64,000 bases of DNA, taken from contig NC_092034.1 in the NCBI RefSeq assembly GCF_042242105.1, positions 1,056,144 to 1,120,143 of the forward strand, written 5' to 3'. Below are positions 1 through 31,590 of the stretch, in pieces. The stretch's first letter is position 1. Every line of letters starts with the position of its first letter. The notes under the pieces are model-generated. The model worked only from the letters and a program-made list of their open reading frames with translations. It made no database searches and was not told where the DNA came from. A program made the position numbers and the translations under genes. Source of the DNA: Pempheris klunzingeri (lineage: Eukaryota > Chordata > Actinopteri > Acropomatiformes > Pempheridae).

Positions 1-345
1 ACAGCTTAAAGGGACAGTTCACCCCAAAAATCACTGATTTTCCTCTTACCTGCAGTGTTATTTGTCAAACTGGATTTAGGTTTTGGTGTGAGTTGGTCAG
101 TTTTGGAGAGGTGTCTGCCTTCTCTCCAGTACATTTGAAAAATATGTCTCTTTATCCACAGACCTCAATGTGAGCAGTTTCATGTATTTTCTAACAAACT
201 ACACCCACCAAACGTCTCTCTGTACTCACGGACAGGAGGCTCATGGATCTGAGTGTTCTTCTCAGAGGAGGAAGTTTTTTTCGCACCACAAGCTGCCAGT
301 ACTGCCAGTATCTCCAAAACTGGCCAACTCACACTGAAACCTCAA
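1..345. repeat. Dispersed teleost repeat, foldback type
   Basis: The left end (about 9-55) carries the 'aaagggacagttcacccc' motif typical of short non-autonomous elements scattered through fish genomes. Around 280-345 a roughly inverted version of 60-115 appears (the 'agtttggtgagttg'-type stretch in reverse), which suggests a foldback structure. No coding signal is seen. The assignment rests on general familiarity with such elements, not on a library match. Confidence 0.4.
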
Positions 346-435
346 TCTAATCATGAGGTTGAACATGTAAAAAAGCAGCTCCCAGCTCCAGTCTGTACAG
401 CAGTGACGGTGGTGCGGTGTCTCCAGCAGACTGAC

Positions 436-2377
436 CTGCAGGACGCTGACGCAGCACAAACCCTGCAGGACCAGCAGCAGCAGGAAGAGGACCAGGAAGG
501 GCAAGTGCAACTTCACGACGTGACAGACGCAGAAGAACAGAGTCAAAGCCCAAACCAGAGGCAGAGCGCAGAGCCGAGTCCTTACAGAGTTATACCTGAG
601 GCACACGGGGAGGGGGGGGGGGCTTCTTACAGTCTCACCTGTCTAACTTCATTTTGACAGGATTGAATGTGTGTGTGTTGTATCACCGACCTCAGGTAGG
701 TGATGGGGTGAACCACTCCCAGGTATCTCTCCACACACACACACGACTGAAACAGAGGCCGTCCTGCAGGTGTGTGGAGGGGGGGGGGGGGCACAGTGAG
801 CCTGATGAGATGAAGATCAGTCTTTTAATGAGGACATACTCGCACTGTGCATTAGCGTTTACCTGCGCTGAGCAGACCGTAGAAGAAGAGGTTGAACGTG
901 TACAGAAAGGCACTTTTGATGAAGAAATAGTTGAGCGGTCGCAGGAAGGAGAACGAAATGTACACGAACTCCAGCAACGCCGAGTTCAGAGGAAACACCT
1001 GCAACAGAACAGACAGGATCACTGTATCGTACTGGACGTCAGGTGTTCGTGGCGTCACAAAGGAAAAGGGTATTTCTGATAACTTAACTGATGATGATAT
1101 ATACTCTGTACTCTGTAGGTGTCATGGAAGAGTCGGGGAAGCTTTTAGACTCTTTTTAGACGCTCAGCTGCTGTTAAGATGCTCGTTAACAGAAATCATT
1201 AAGTGTAAGGGCTAATTTAGACAGCTGCTATTTAACCCCAACTGACGACTTCATCAAATGATACTGTGCAGTTGGATTAAGTGATAAGAAACTGTATTCC
1301 CTGATTACTGTTGGTGTCTGAGCTGTCATGAGGTCCATCTCTGGTTAATCTCAGTTTTTGCTTGCAAATGTATGACTTTAAACTTTTTTCAAGGATTTCT
1401 TTTAAGACACCGTCATGAATTCAAGCACTTAGTCGCTCCATTAGTACTAACTCAGCACTTCTCACTCAAATTATTTCCCTTTTTTCTCGGACATTTGTGA
1501 TTTTTTTCCCTTAAATTTCTCTCTCTGAATGTTTAACCCCTCCTCTGGGCTCCAAGTACTTTTTTATTTTTTACCTAAAATGGCCGTCGTATGAATTATT
1601 AATCTGAAGGAATGATTTATCGGACTGTTTCCACCAGTGTTTACCTCGGAGGCTTGGATGGAGCGGGAGCTGTGGCTGATCGTCCAGATGGTCCAGGCGT
1701 TCACAGGCAGGCCGAACTGGAGGTCAAAGTTCAAAAGTTAGCACGCGACTGCTAGCACACAACTTTCAGCTACTTTTAATGCAGTACTTAGCCTGGTGTT
1801 CGCCTCAGGATGAACTGTAATAACTTTGGTCATCCACCTTCATCACCATCATCACTACGACCAAGTCAAGTCAAGGCACATGTATTTATAAAGCACCTTT
1901 CAGACACAAGGCGATTCAAAGTGCTTTACAGGGACATAAAACACTATAAAAACAAGACATGAGATTAAAACCAAAACCACATTAGTTCACATACAGTAAC
2001 AAACACATATGGACTTAAAAACACTAAAAGATCATTAGTTAAGAACAAGTTTTAATAGTTAGTAAGCATTCTTCTGTGTGTGAAGTTAACTGATGGTAAT
2101 TATCTGTAGGAACATGATGGATTCAGAGAAGTTTAGTTTATTCATCTGGTTTGTTGCTGTAATCTGTTGGTGTGAAGAAGAGCGAGCTCTTAAGAAGCTC
2201 GACGGGAGGACGGTTAAAAGCATCTTATCTGTCTCTCAGCCAGCGCACCATGATGTTGACGGCCTCCACCGTGAAGAAGGTCATGACTCCGTATGGAGAG
2301 GACGGGCAGGGGTTCCACGGGGTCTCGGAGGAGGAGAAGGAGGAGTTCTGATGGGAGGAGGTGCTGCTGGAGTTCAT
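436..2377 (-). CDS. Rhodopsin-type (class A) G-protein-coupled receptor, 5' part of the gene, five exons
   Basis: Exons on the minus strand are 2377-2249, 1716-1645, 998-863, 763-691 and 595-436. The reading phases join without error (43, 24, then 45 codons plus split codons), giving 190 codons. The N-terminus has two N-glycosylation sequons (MNSSS and QNSSF). TM1 runs across exons 1/2 (FFTVEAVNIM then FGLPVNAWTIW). TM2 and TM3 follow, with RPLFQSCVCVERYLGVVHP carrying an ERY variant of the DRY motif and the usual loop-2 Pro. TM4 and a TM5-like stretch fill exon 5. TM6 and TM7 are not found in bases 1-428, so the gene runs off the left edge. An upstream in-frame Met at 2410 is possible. The exon 1 donor (GTGCGC) is not ideal. 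The ligand class cannot be told. Multi-intron class A receptors of this kind occur as poorly studied fish families; that comparison is from memory. Confidence 0.72.
1858..1985. repeat. Dispersed teleost repeat fragment
   Basis: The stretch with a 'caagtcaag' start, 'tttataaagcacctttcagac' region and 'caaagtgctttacag' core is a familiar fish interspersed tail. It lies between GPCR exons 2 and 1, so inside an intron of that gene. It has no coding content. Confidence 0.45.
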
Positions 2378-2589
2378 CCTCACTGGGAGACTGAGGACAG
2401 AAGACGACACGAGAACGTCCAGCTTCAGGATTCATCGTTCTTATTTGTAGAAGGAAAATGTCTCATACAGGTGCTCCTACACGCTTGGAAAGGACCGCTA
2501 GACGCCGCTAAATCCTACAAACTGTACCTTTAAAAGTCGACTCAGGAGGAGAAGACGAAAGCTTCTGTCACTGTTGGACCCGAGTACGA

Positions 2590-2790
2590 GGCTGTGGCTA
2601 TTTCCTGGTGTCAGTACATATGAATGCACATCCGCTACCTGTCATAGACTTGGTCTTCATCCCCTTGTTTGGCTTCGTCAATCTAGGCCATCGCCATCTT
2701 GGTTTTTTGGAGCCAGAAGTGACGTTCATTCCACAAAGACCTCCTTCTCTGATTGGGTAGTGAGCAGGTAGCCCCGCCCTAAACCCCTCC
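2590..2790 (-). repeat. Copy of the dispersed CCAAT element (minus orientation), next to minisatellite 1
   Basis: Read on the minus strand, 2690-2790 matches 21350-21450 of this window: a 'tttagggcgggg' box, 'cctgctcact', then an ATTGG/CCAAT box, then 'aagatggcga'. The minisatellite that begins at about 2791 repeats a related CCAAT core, so this copy is the likely neighbour or source of that array. Confidence 0.5.
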
Positions 2791-4060
2791 CCTTCTTTAT
2801 GCAGACTGATACCGACCAATCAGAGGACGCTTCTTTACACAGACTGATACCGACCAATCAGAGGACGCTTCTTTACAGACTGATACCGACCAATCAGAGG
2901 ACGCTTCTTTGCAGACTGATACCGACCAATCAGAGGACGCTTCTTTACACAGACTGATACCGACCAATCAGAGGACGCTTCTTTATAGACTGATACCGAC
3001 CAATCAGAGGACGCTTCTTTATACAGACTGATACCGACCAATCAGAGGACGCTTCTTTATAGACTGATACCGACCAATCAGAGGACGCTTCTTTATAGAC
3101 TGATACCGACCAATCAGAGGACGCTTCTTTACAGACTGATACCGACCAATCAGAGGACGCTTCTTTATACAGACTGATACCGACCAATCAGAGGACGCTT
3201 CTTTACAGACTGATACCGACCAATCAGAGGACGCTTCTTTATACAGACTGATACCGACCAATCAGAGGACGCTTCTTTACAGACTGATACCGACCAATCA
3301 GAGGACGCTTCTTTATACAGACTGATACCGACCAATCAGAGGACGCTTCTTTACAGACTGATACCGACCAATCAGAGGACGCTTCTTTATAGACTGATAC
3401 CGACCAATCAGAGGACGCTTCTTTACACAGACTGATACCGACCAATCAGAGGACGCTTCTTTATAGACTGATACCGACCAATCAGAGGACGCTTCTTTAT
3501 ACAGACTGATACCGACCAATCAGAGGACGCTTCTTTATACAGACTGATACCGACCAATCAGAGGACGCTTCTTTACACAGACTGATACCGACCAATCAGA
3601 GGACGCTTCTTTATAGACTGATACCGACCAATCAGAGGACGCTTCTTTACAGACTGATACCGACCAATCAGAGGACGCTTCTTTATAGACTGATACCGAC
3701 CAATCAGAGGACGCTTCTTTATAGACTGATACCGACCAATCAGAGGACACTTCTTTACAGACTGATACCGACCAATCAGAGGACGCTTCTTTATAGACTG
3801 ATACCGACCAATCAGAGGACGCTTCTTTACAGACTGATACCGACCAATCAGAGGACGCTTCTTTATACAGACTGATACCGACCAATCAGAGGACGCTTCT
3901 TTATACAGACTGATACCGACCAATCAGAGGACGCTTCTTTATACAGACTGATACCGACCAATCAGAGGACGCTTCTTTACACAGACTGATACCGACCAAT
4001 CAGAGGACGCTTCTTTACAGACTGATACCGACCAATCAGAGGACGCTTCTTTACACAGAC
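2791..4060 (+). repeat. Minisatellite 1: 36/38-bp units, about 34 copies, one CCAAT box per unit
   Basis: Each unit reads agactgataccg, then accaatcagagg, then acgcttcttt, then a linker of at/ac (36 bp) or atac/acac (38 bp). I counted 34 CCAAT cores by hand. Units are almost identical; one has 'gacac' for 'gacgc' near 3745. Short linker units and long linker units are mixed irregularly. The box agrees with the NF-Y consensus (RRCCAATSR). Open frames on the minus strand (KEASSDWSVSV type) are by-products of the repeat. The array lies about 415 bp upstream of the GPCR start on one side and 1.2 kb upstream of the AtuA-family start on the other. Confidence 0.97.
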
Positions 4061-5090
4061 TGTGGTACATGTGGACGATACTTTAATGGTCGATATTCCC
4101 GATCTTAGTTTCAATAAACTAGTTGACACACAGTTATTCTAACTCAGCCCTGCCAGGCAGCACAAAATGATGCTCGGACACTTACTGGACAGTAATGTGA
4201 TTATTGATCATCTTGAATAGATAGAAAAGCTTCTCAAACTGACGCAGAGACCCGTCACTGATCCATGTTTCAGACCCAGAGTCAAACACAGGTCCAGTCA
4301 GAGGAAATTAACCTTCCTGCCTCATTGACTGATTGTGACTTATTGTTAACCAAAGCAAACCAAATCCCTGCTGTTATATTTACGCCGTCTCTCTCTCCAT
4401 GAAGTCGATCCGTCCTGAGCCGGACGCCAAACGCTCACCGTCGCCAGAAAAATACTCCGGACGTGTTGGATATTTTTGAGTAAACTCGCTTTTATCAGAA
4501 GTGTCTGAAAACTCAGTCAGATTTGACCAGAATCCGATGAAGATTTAAATATTTAAAAGCTGATCACTCACCTGTGTGTTCAGGTGGTTCAGTGGGCAGA
4601 TTCCCTCAATACAAACCAGTCAAATACAGGACACACACACACACACTAATCTGATATCTATTAGGTTGTATTCAAAACCATTCATTAGGCTACTGCGCTC
4701 ATGTTTTGCATAATAGGACTAATGGGCCACCTGCATCACATCCACCACAACCAGCAGAGTTTATCTCCACTTTCTCTCCTGTGAGAAAATATATTTGTAT
4801 TTATTTTATTTATTAACATTTGTTTTATTTATGCAGTCTTTATATTTTTATATTAAATGATAACATAAAATAGTAACAAATGAAATAAAAATAAATAAAT
4901 GAATACAATAACATTGGAAATATAAATATGGAATAGAAAAAATCAAATCATACTTGTATTTATTATTTTTTTATTTATTCAACAGTAAAATAAAGTCAAA
5001 TACATATCATATTTATTAATGTATTGATTTTTGTTTTATTTCTCTATTGAGTTTTTTTTTCTGTCAGAAACCTCCAGGTGGACGGAACCT
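4061..5090. other. Intergenic stretch, AT-rich in its right part
   Basis: No coding signal is visible. 4629-4645 is a short (CA)n. From about 4785 to 5045 the sequence is strongly A/T-rich with repeated 'tattta/aataaa' words of simple-sequence character. Confidence 0.6.
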
Positions 5091-5245
5091 TCCTGTGATG
5101 TGTTTCCGGTCGGACTGTCGGACGTGTTTCCTGTCGGACTGTTTTTACAGACGGACCGGTCCGTGCCCCTTGTACCTGTGGTAGCGGACTCCTCCGTCTC
5201 TTTCCTAAAACTACAGTTTTCTCTTTTTAAATTAATGTGTTAACG
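5091..5245 (+). promoter_or_regulatory. Probable promoter/5' UTR of the AtuA-family gene
   Basis: GC content rises sharply here after the AT-rich stretch. Two near-copies of 'gtgtttccggtcggactg' (about 5099 and 5125) contain ETS-like TTCC cores. A perfect 14-bp palindrome, ACGGACCGGTCCGT, sits at 5151-5164, about 80 bp before the start codon. No TATA box is seen. Promoter function is inferred from position and composition. Confidence 0.45.
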
Positions 5246-24291
<19,046 letters not shown>

Positions 24292-24501
24292 AAGAGTAAA
24301 GAGGACATAAGAACACAGCAGAAGCTCCCAGTGAGACTTTCACCTCCACAGAAACACAGACACGTCACTTATGGATCATGTGAAACAGTATTTTTTTGTC
24401 CTGAAGAACGTCAGATCACAGAAACACAAGTTATGATGAGATTTAACTCACAGGATTTAATCCACACTGAAAACCAAAACAGAGCATCCAGGAAACTGTC
24501 C

Positions 24502-24507
24502 AATAAA
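24502..24507 (+). terminator. Candidate poly(A) signal of the AtuA-family gene
   Basis: AATAAA lies 211 bp after the stop codon. It is the first canonical signal downstream on this strand. Confidence 0.5.
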
Positions 24508-26984
24508 TCTCCACAAAGTATTTTAATCACCAGGAGGTTGGTTAAAATATTACGGTTGGGTCCCAAAAGTGGGCTTCGCTCTGGGTTTGATTCCTAAAAT
24601 AGAGCGCTGCAGAAATGAATTAGCATTTTTGCACTTGTGGCTCCGTCTCTGTCTGAAAAACGATGAGTTGTATTGAGTCAAATTTAGGCCGGCGAAGCAT
24701 CGGCTCCTCCAACCCAGAAGCTACGTCCACTTCTTCGTACGATCCACGGTCTCCAACATGGCTGCTGAGTTCTTTCGGCTCTCATAAAGAATCGAGTTCG
24801 ATTCTTCCAACCAAACTCCCTCCATGATTAGAGAGGGTGTTCTGCCCTTCGAGCCCAGACCAGTTGTGGCTAAAGGGAACAGTATGGAGTTGAACTCTGA
24901 CCTGTGACTTCCTTGAAAAGGGGAGCAGTGGTTTGGTTTTCCCTCGGAGGGTAAACAAAGAATCCTCCCCGGTCGAACATCAGAGGAGACGCTCGCTCGC
25001 AGGCCTCAGGTCGAACGGGCGCGACGCCTGGTTTCCCTCGGCTCGTTCACCTCGGCGCGACCCGGCTCCGATGTTCGCCGCCCCGCAGGAATGTGTGTCT
25101 CCTTCCACCAAACCAGCTCTCTGGCTTCCAGTCTGTTTATCCATAATTGCAAACAGACTGAAGCCGCAGTCGGAGTCACTCCACAGCTTCCGTCGTGGCT
25201 GAAAACTCATCTCACCCACCTCCTCTGAATCATATCCCATTTTCCCAAACCTTCCACCTCACGCTCCTGCAGTTTGTCCTCATCAGTTAAGAGGAAAAAT
25301 ACCACCGGACTCTTTTCCTCTTTGGATTTCCGTCTCTCTCCTGGCGCTTCTTTGGTTCCAGGAAAATTGCTCAGCCACTGTTGCCTCGACCCTGGACTTT
25401 GACCTCTTTGGGTCTCAAGGAAACCGATGATGTCTGTAGTTAATTTAATTTTTTTTCTTTTTTCGCTGTTGGATTTGTGATCGTCTGCCAAATTCCTAAA
25501 ATGTGAAACAAAAAAATATTTCCTCGAGTGGGTGAGCCCAAACACAGAGAAGCACCACATTAGACAGTCTGTCCAGAACAATAACTAAACAATGGTCTTC
25601 TACAAGAGCTTTACACGCAATAAAACGACAATAAATGACACAAATCCTTCCAGACATGAATGTAAATCAGACCAATAAAAGCAGGGATCATATGGGAAAC
25701 ATAAACATCTATGAGCCTGTCTTTGGGGTTTAAAAGACGACACTGAAGTGGTCAGAGTTGCAGAGCGAGGTGTTAAAACCGAGGCTATAAATTCCGTCTA
25801 ATTTCCCGTTTTCATAAAAGTCCAAATTGAAAAGCAGACACAAGCCGCGGAGTCACCACCTTACATGGAAATGTGGAAATGCCTTTACATCTTAATGAAG
25901 AAACTCTGGATTCACATCTGTCCTGCATTTGCAGCCTCGATGCTGTGCTTGCCGAGAAATATTTTCAAGGCCGTTAGTTATTTCATCACTTCATCGTTGT
26001 GGAACAACATTTTCCAGCTAATTCTTCATGCAACCCCAAAAATAACATGAACTGGTTGATGTTTACCAAAAGCAACTCTCATTGTTGTTGTTTTTCAGCA
26101 TGTTTGAGGCGTTTTCAGTGCTCTCTCTTTCTTCTGAGACACATCAGATCCTCCTTCAGGCAAAATTTGAGTCCAAACAGGTGTTTGTAATTAAGGATCA
26201 ACAGGGATTGTTGTGCAGCCCTTCATCTAACGTCCGTCCCAACCTCCTGACCTCTTGTGGGACATCCTGATCATCGAGCATTATTTCTTTCCTTTTTGAT
26301 TAGTGGAAGAAACCAGTGTGCCTCTTTAACTCACATATGATCGAGTTTATGCTGTGTAATGTTATATGTTGTCTAACAGACAACTTAGTTTGCTACTAAC
26401 TGTTTTTAGTCCAAATAAGTTGGTTTATATTTCTAATTATATTCATCATCTAGTGCCAGAATCACTTTTCGTCCAATTATGAGAAAAATGCAGGTTCTTT
26501 ACTAACAGTTTACTCTGAAATTAGAACTAAAATCTTTAAAGTTTCTTGACTTTCCTATGTGGTTTCTATTCTTTTCTTCGTGTCTTTGCGCAAAGAGGAA
26601 ATTAAAGTAATAAAGTAATAAAACTCTTTTGAGAATCAGAAAAATTTGTTTAATTTTATCCGTGCATTCTTCATCCGCCTACTGCCTTAATCCGTTTGTT
26701 GTAAACACTGAGGACCATGAATGCCTGTGCCTAATTTCATGGTAATCCATCCTCTAGTTGTTTAGGTATTTCATTTGAAAAGATAAAGTCGACCTGATTC
26801 TCAACAGCTTTATATAAACAGTGTTCACTCGAGCAGAGGGAGAATATAAATAAATGCAGTTAAACCTGGAAAAAGCAGTATACAATTAGACAAAAGGAAA
26901 ATAAATCATAAAATTAGATTTCTATAATTAAAAAGCTAGAAAAAATACAAATAGAGAAGAGATGTATTTATTTTCTGGCAAAAA

Positions 26985-27410
26985 AACAACAACAAAGGCC
27001 CAAGAATTGAGCCTTGAGGAACACCAGAGCATTTTTCTTCAGTTTAGTAGATTTAAAACAAACAACAGAAACTTAAACTCTTGATTTGACGTTTAAGCAG
27101 TTCTTCTTCTTTGGCTAACAATCAATATCAATATGTTTTAAAACACTGAAGACCAGAAGTGGTCCGTCCCAAATTTCTTGGTGATCCGTCCAGTAGTTGC
27201 AGAAACATTTCACTTTGAATAAAAAGCAAATGTCCAAGAATTGAGCCTTGTGGAGCACCAGAGATTTTTGTTATTTCAACAGTTTCTAAACAACCAATAA
27301 CAACAAAACAACATTTCAGCTTTTCTTCCTTTATTCTCAGTCACAAAAGACCACAAACGCTTTTGGTAGGACAAAAAAACAAAGGCCTCAGCAGTGTGCC
27401 ATGTGGAACA
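26985..27410 (-). pseudogene. Three reverse-transcriptase-like motif fragments (non-LTR type), minus strand
   Basis: On the minus strand, 27002-27031 reads as GVPQGSILGP, a hallmark motif of LINE-type reverse transcriptases. A related form, GAPQGSILG, is at about 27233-27262, and a weaker one, GVPHGTLLRP, at about 27382-27411. No longer RT reading frame surrounds them. They could be decayed retroposon fragments or a degenerate tandem repeat that carries the motif by descent. Confidence 0.4.
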
Positions 27411-28653
27411 CCAGGGATAATTTCTTTTAATCCAATCAACCAACGGAGACTTGGAACAAATAACACTTTTTATTGCCGTTTTTCTGTTTGTGACTGAACC
27501 AAAAATGTCAAAACTGCATTTTACTCTTTAAATTCCCTGTTCTTTAATCTCTGTGTTTTATTAAAGGGATTATTTCCCTAAACTTAAAACTCAGAATTTA
27601 AATCAGAAAATCTGTTGTGATTCGACTCCTTTTACTACTTTTATATTCTCAAAGTTTGATTCTTCTGCCTTCTGCACATAGAAAATCACTGAATGTATTT
27701 AAACTGATTTCTGTATGATTTTGTAGATACTAAACTGAAGAGATTAAAGATATTTTGATGAACAAATCTGCTGTTGAAGACGAAAGTTTTTTTGTGTTTT
27801 TACTGCAAATACTGCTTTTTTAAAAAACATGTGAGCCAAACAGTCGTCTTTTTTATATATACTTTCCATTGTTCTCCATTGTTTTTGCAATCCTACATTT
27901 ATATAAATGTTTAGCTTTACATTAAATTATTATTTATTTCTCTCTGAATATATAAAACACTAGAAGATGATTAAAATGTTTTCTGTTAATGCTTCTGACA
28001 TTAGAGAGTTAAATTTAAGAGAAAAAACTCTAATTTATGAGTAAAAATCTCTTAAAAAGTGTTTTTGAAATCATTAGTGTTTCCTTCCTGCTGAATCTGA
28101 TTATAAATTGGATGATGTCTGTGGTGTGATGAGCTTTTTATTTTTTCCTCATAAGTCTACAACTCATTTTATTCTTGTAAATTTTAACGCCTGAATCTCA
28201 GAATTTCAGATTTTCTCTTAATAATTTACAAACTTTTACAAGTCGAGTTCCTGAAAAAAGAGACATTACTCTCAATTTGTATCGTTTCAACACTGCACGT
28301 TGATTTTATTTCATTTTGGCTTGGATTTTTTTTTTTTTTTACGTTTCATCGTCTCCAGTCGTCAAACTTTTATTTGTTTGACCGTTAACTCACAGCAAAC
28401 ACGAGACGAGAACGACTTTCACTTCACTGAAAGTCTTCCAGGTTGTGGCTTTAACGTTAAAAACCAAAACCAGAACCTGAGAGGGTTTCTGCTTCGTCTT
28501 CCGTCCGTTTTTCTCAGCAAAGATAACAAAAATCTAGTTGTTGTTTTGATGTTTCAGGACGATGAAAGACTGCGATCAGCATTCATCACAGCGCTGACAG
28601 CATGGGAACGAGAGAGTGTGTGTGTGTTCATTAGTGTGTGTGTGTTCATTAAT

Positions 28654-28690
<37 letters not shown>

Positions 28691-28828
28691 CTGCAGGTCG
28701 TCCTCTGAATCGTTCGTCTCGCCGTTTGTTGCCTTTGTGCCGCTCTGCGTCTCCGTCAGGGAGATAAATGACTTCTCATCCGTCATCCTTCTTCTTCCCT
28801 TTGTGTCTCTCTCTCTCCTCCCTGTCTC

Positions 28829-28873
<45 letters not shown>

Positions 28874-29964
28874 TTGTCGACGCCTCCTGGAGTTTGGACC
28901 TTTAAACCTCCTCCATCATCTCATCCTCACATTTGTCCAGATTAGCTCACACACCCAGAGGCCTTTCTACGTCCAGACTACAACATTAGAATAAACATTT
29001 ACAGTTAAACTAAATATAATTATTTATATTTGTTTCCGTTGTAAAAACCACACTAACATTTAAAATGTTCCTTCTTGACAGGAGAAACTCAAACTCACAT
29101 AAAAGTCTTAAAGCTACATTTAGAATTTAAACTTTCTGGGACACGTGGCTGTCACAAGTCCACGCAGGTCTGAGAACTTCCTGGTAGCCCCCCGCTAACT
29201 TCCTGTTAGCTTTCCGCTAACTTTGATTTAATCGTGCGGCTCCTCCAGACTTTCCAAATGTTTTCAGACTGAATGGGAAAAACTCTGATGGTGAAACGAG
29301 TCGTTTCCCGACAAACATCCGATTAGACTTTCAAAATAAAGCTTCCCGATAAACAACATCCATTGCACTTTCAAAATAAAGCTTCCCGACAAACAGCGTC
29401 CGATTAGACTTTCAAAATAAAGTTGCCATTGGTGTTCTCCTGGCAGAGTTTGTTGTAAATTAATCCCAAAATAAATCCTGATGTTTAAATCCAACAGAGA
29501 GTAAACACCATTTATATTATATTAGATTATATTAGTGGAACAAACAGCAGAGGAGAAACGTTACTCGACATTTCGACTTTATTCTCCACATTTCTTTATT
29601 TTCAAAATGCAAAACAATAAAATACAAAACTCTAATTTCCCCTCATGTCAGACACTCTGCTGATAACTTTGGAGCAAAAACACCTAAAAACCAACTGATC
29701 CAGTTAGTTTTTACACCATAAAAACAGGAAACAGCTTTTTTTTTTTTGCCTGAAAACTTCCTGCATCGTGTCTGGAGCACATTTACAACTTTTGAAAAGG
29801 CTTTGAAATGCTGTAAATGTGTGTTTTTAATCCAGATGAGGACGGATTAGAGGCACAATTTGGGTTTTTAAAGAGGAGACAAAAAGCTGCAGCATCACCT
29901 GTGACAGAGATGCTAATTTAGGTTTTGTTTGTAATGAGCTTTTTAAGGTTTTAAGCTGTAAAGA

Positions 29965-30045
<81 letters not shown>

Positions 30046-30404
30046 ATCCCGTCACTCAGCTCCATTCACCTTTTTACTGCGGCTCAGTCGGGGTCACATC
30101 AACACACATTCAGCAGCCAAATCTCATCCTTCGACAGTCATTCAACTCCAGTCAGCAGGGGGGGGGGGGCTCAGAGAGAGTGTGTTTCTGTAATCTACCC
30201 TTAATCCCCCCCAAAATCCTCTTCTCCTCTTTCAAGGAGAAAAGGAAGCAGAAGCAAAGAGGCTGAATGAGTGAGTGACAGATATGAGAGGCAGCTTCAG
30301 TCCCCGCTTGAATTACCCATCATGCTCGGGGTGTGGCGCCCCTCCGGCAGCATTCAGAGACGCTTGAATGAGCGTCAAAGCTTCAGATGATGTTTAGTTT
30401 CAGT

Positions 30405-30565
30405 TCAGATCTTTAGATCCACTGTTGTTCTGGATCAACATGTTCTCTGTCTTTCTTTAGTCTCCTCTGATGAACAACATGTCTGAAGTCTTTTCTCACT
30501 CATTCTGCTTCACTGACTTCTGGAACCTTCTAGCTGAGGTTGGACACATTTTAGGGACGTGAAGA
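30405..30565 (-). repeat. Dispersed repeat, inverted partner of 10535-10687
   Basis: It is the reverse complement of the block upstream of AtuA-gene exon 10, including 'ccactgttgttctgg', 'catgttctctgtcttt' and 'gacttctggaacctt'. A trailing 'agggacgtgaag' piece recurs at about 36227 in the lrat intron. Confidence 0.8.
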
Positions 30566-31461
30566 AGAAGAAGGTCCTCCAGGAAACGACGTATCAGAGG
30601 GTTAAAGACAAAGTCATTTATTTAGAGAAAGTTTCTCATTTTAATGACTTAAAGATTATTGATGTCAGTAAGTGGATAATTAGTGAAGTACCTGTACAAT
30701 AATAACTTTATTCCAGTCCAATCCAAACAAACCGATACAAATACATAAGATATAGTCAGATAAACGTGTGTTTAATGCCAATATGCTGATCAATATATAG
30801 ATAATTTAGTAGGTTTAAGATAAACTATATATCAGAGGCTCTGTGGATGTTGTAGTTTACGTGGTGACGTAGTGTGTGTTGCATTCTGGGAGCTGATTCA
30901 GGGGCCCTTTAAGAACTTTAAAAACTCATATAAACATAAAGATTCATGTTGGAGCGGCTGCTCGCTGTAGTTTTTACTCAAACAGGAGGACATGGTTCTT
31001 TTGTTGGGGACTACTTTAAGCAGCGGATGAATCTACAGCAGGACGGAGTGTGTGTGTGTGTGTGTGTGTGTCGGTCAGAGCAGCGTTTAAAAGTCAGTGG
31101 ATGAACTCAGTGACAGAACATGAATCATCAGCGGACTGATCCTTTAAACGAGCAGCCGCACGGTGGAGGCTCTTACCCACAATGCATCATGAGTGCCCTG
31201 TCTGACGTCTCCGTGAACGCCGTCATGTTCGTACGGAGTCTCTCACCACCGTTTAACCAGAAGAGCTGAGCCTGCAGTTCACACACGGCTGTGTGTGTGT
31301 GTGTGTGTGTGTGTTAGTGTGTGTGTGAGTATGTGTGTGTGTGTGTGTGTGTGAGAGAGAAACCATTTGGTGGTTTTGGGAAGCTGAACCACTGTGACCT
31401 CAGCATTGCTCCGTTTGAGTGTCGACCGCTTAGTGCAGAGTTCCCATGATGCTCCACACTC

Positions 31462-31590
<129 letters not shown>

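Noticed and set aside
2835..3923. Several minus-strand open frames of 68-116 codons with KEASSDWSVSV / KKRPLIGRYQS units
   Set aside because: They lie entirely in minisatellite 1. The 36/38-bp mixture shifts frames but leaves few stops; there is no start context and no homology.
2791..4060. CRISPR-like appearance of regularly spaced repeats
   Set aside because: There are no unique spacers: the units abut and the linker is only 2 or 4 bases. The surroundings are a eukaryotic nuclear genome. The same holds for 41837-42690 and 50942-51977.
25207..25581. Minus-strand frame of 124 codons in the intergenic region
   Set aside because: No recognisable domain, no neighbouring splice-consistent exons, AT-rich surroundings and a start without context.
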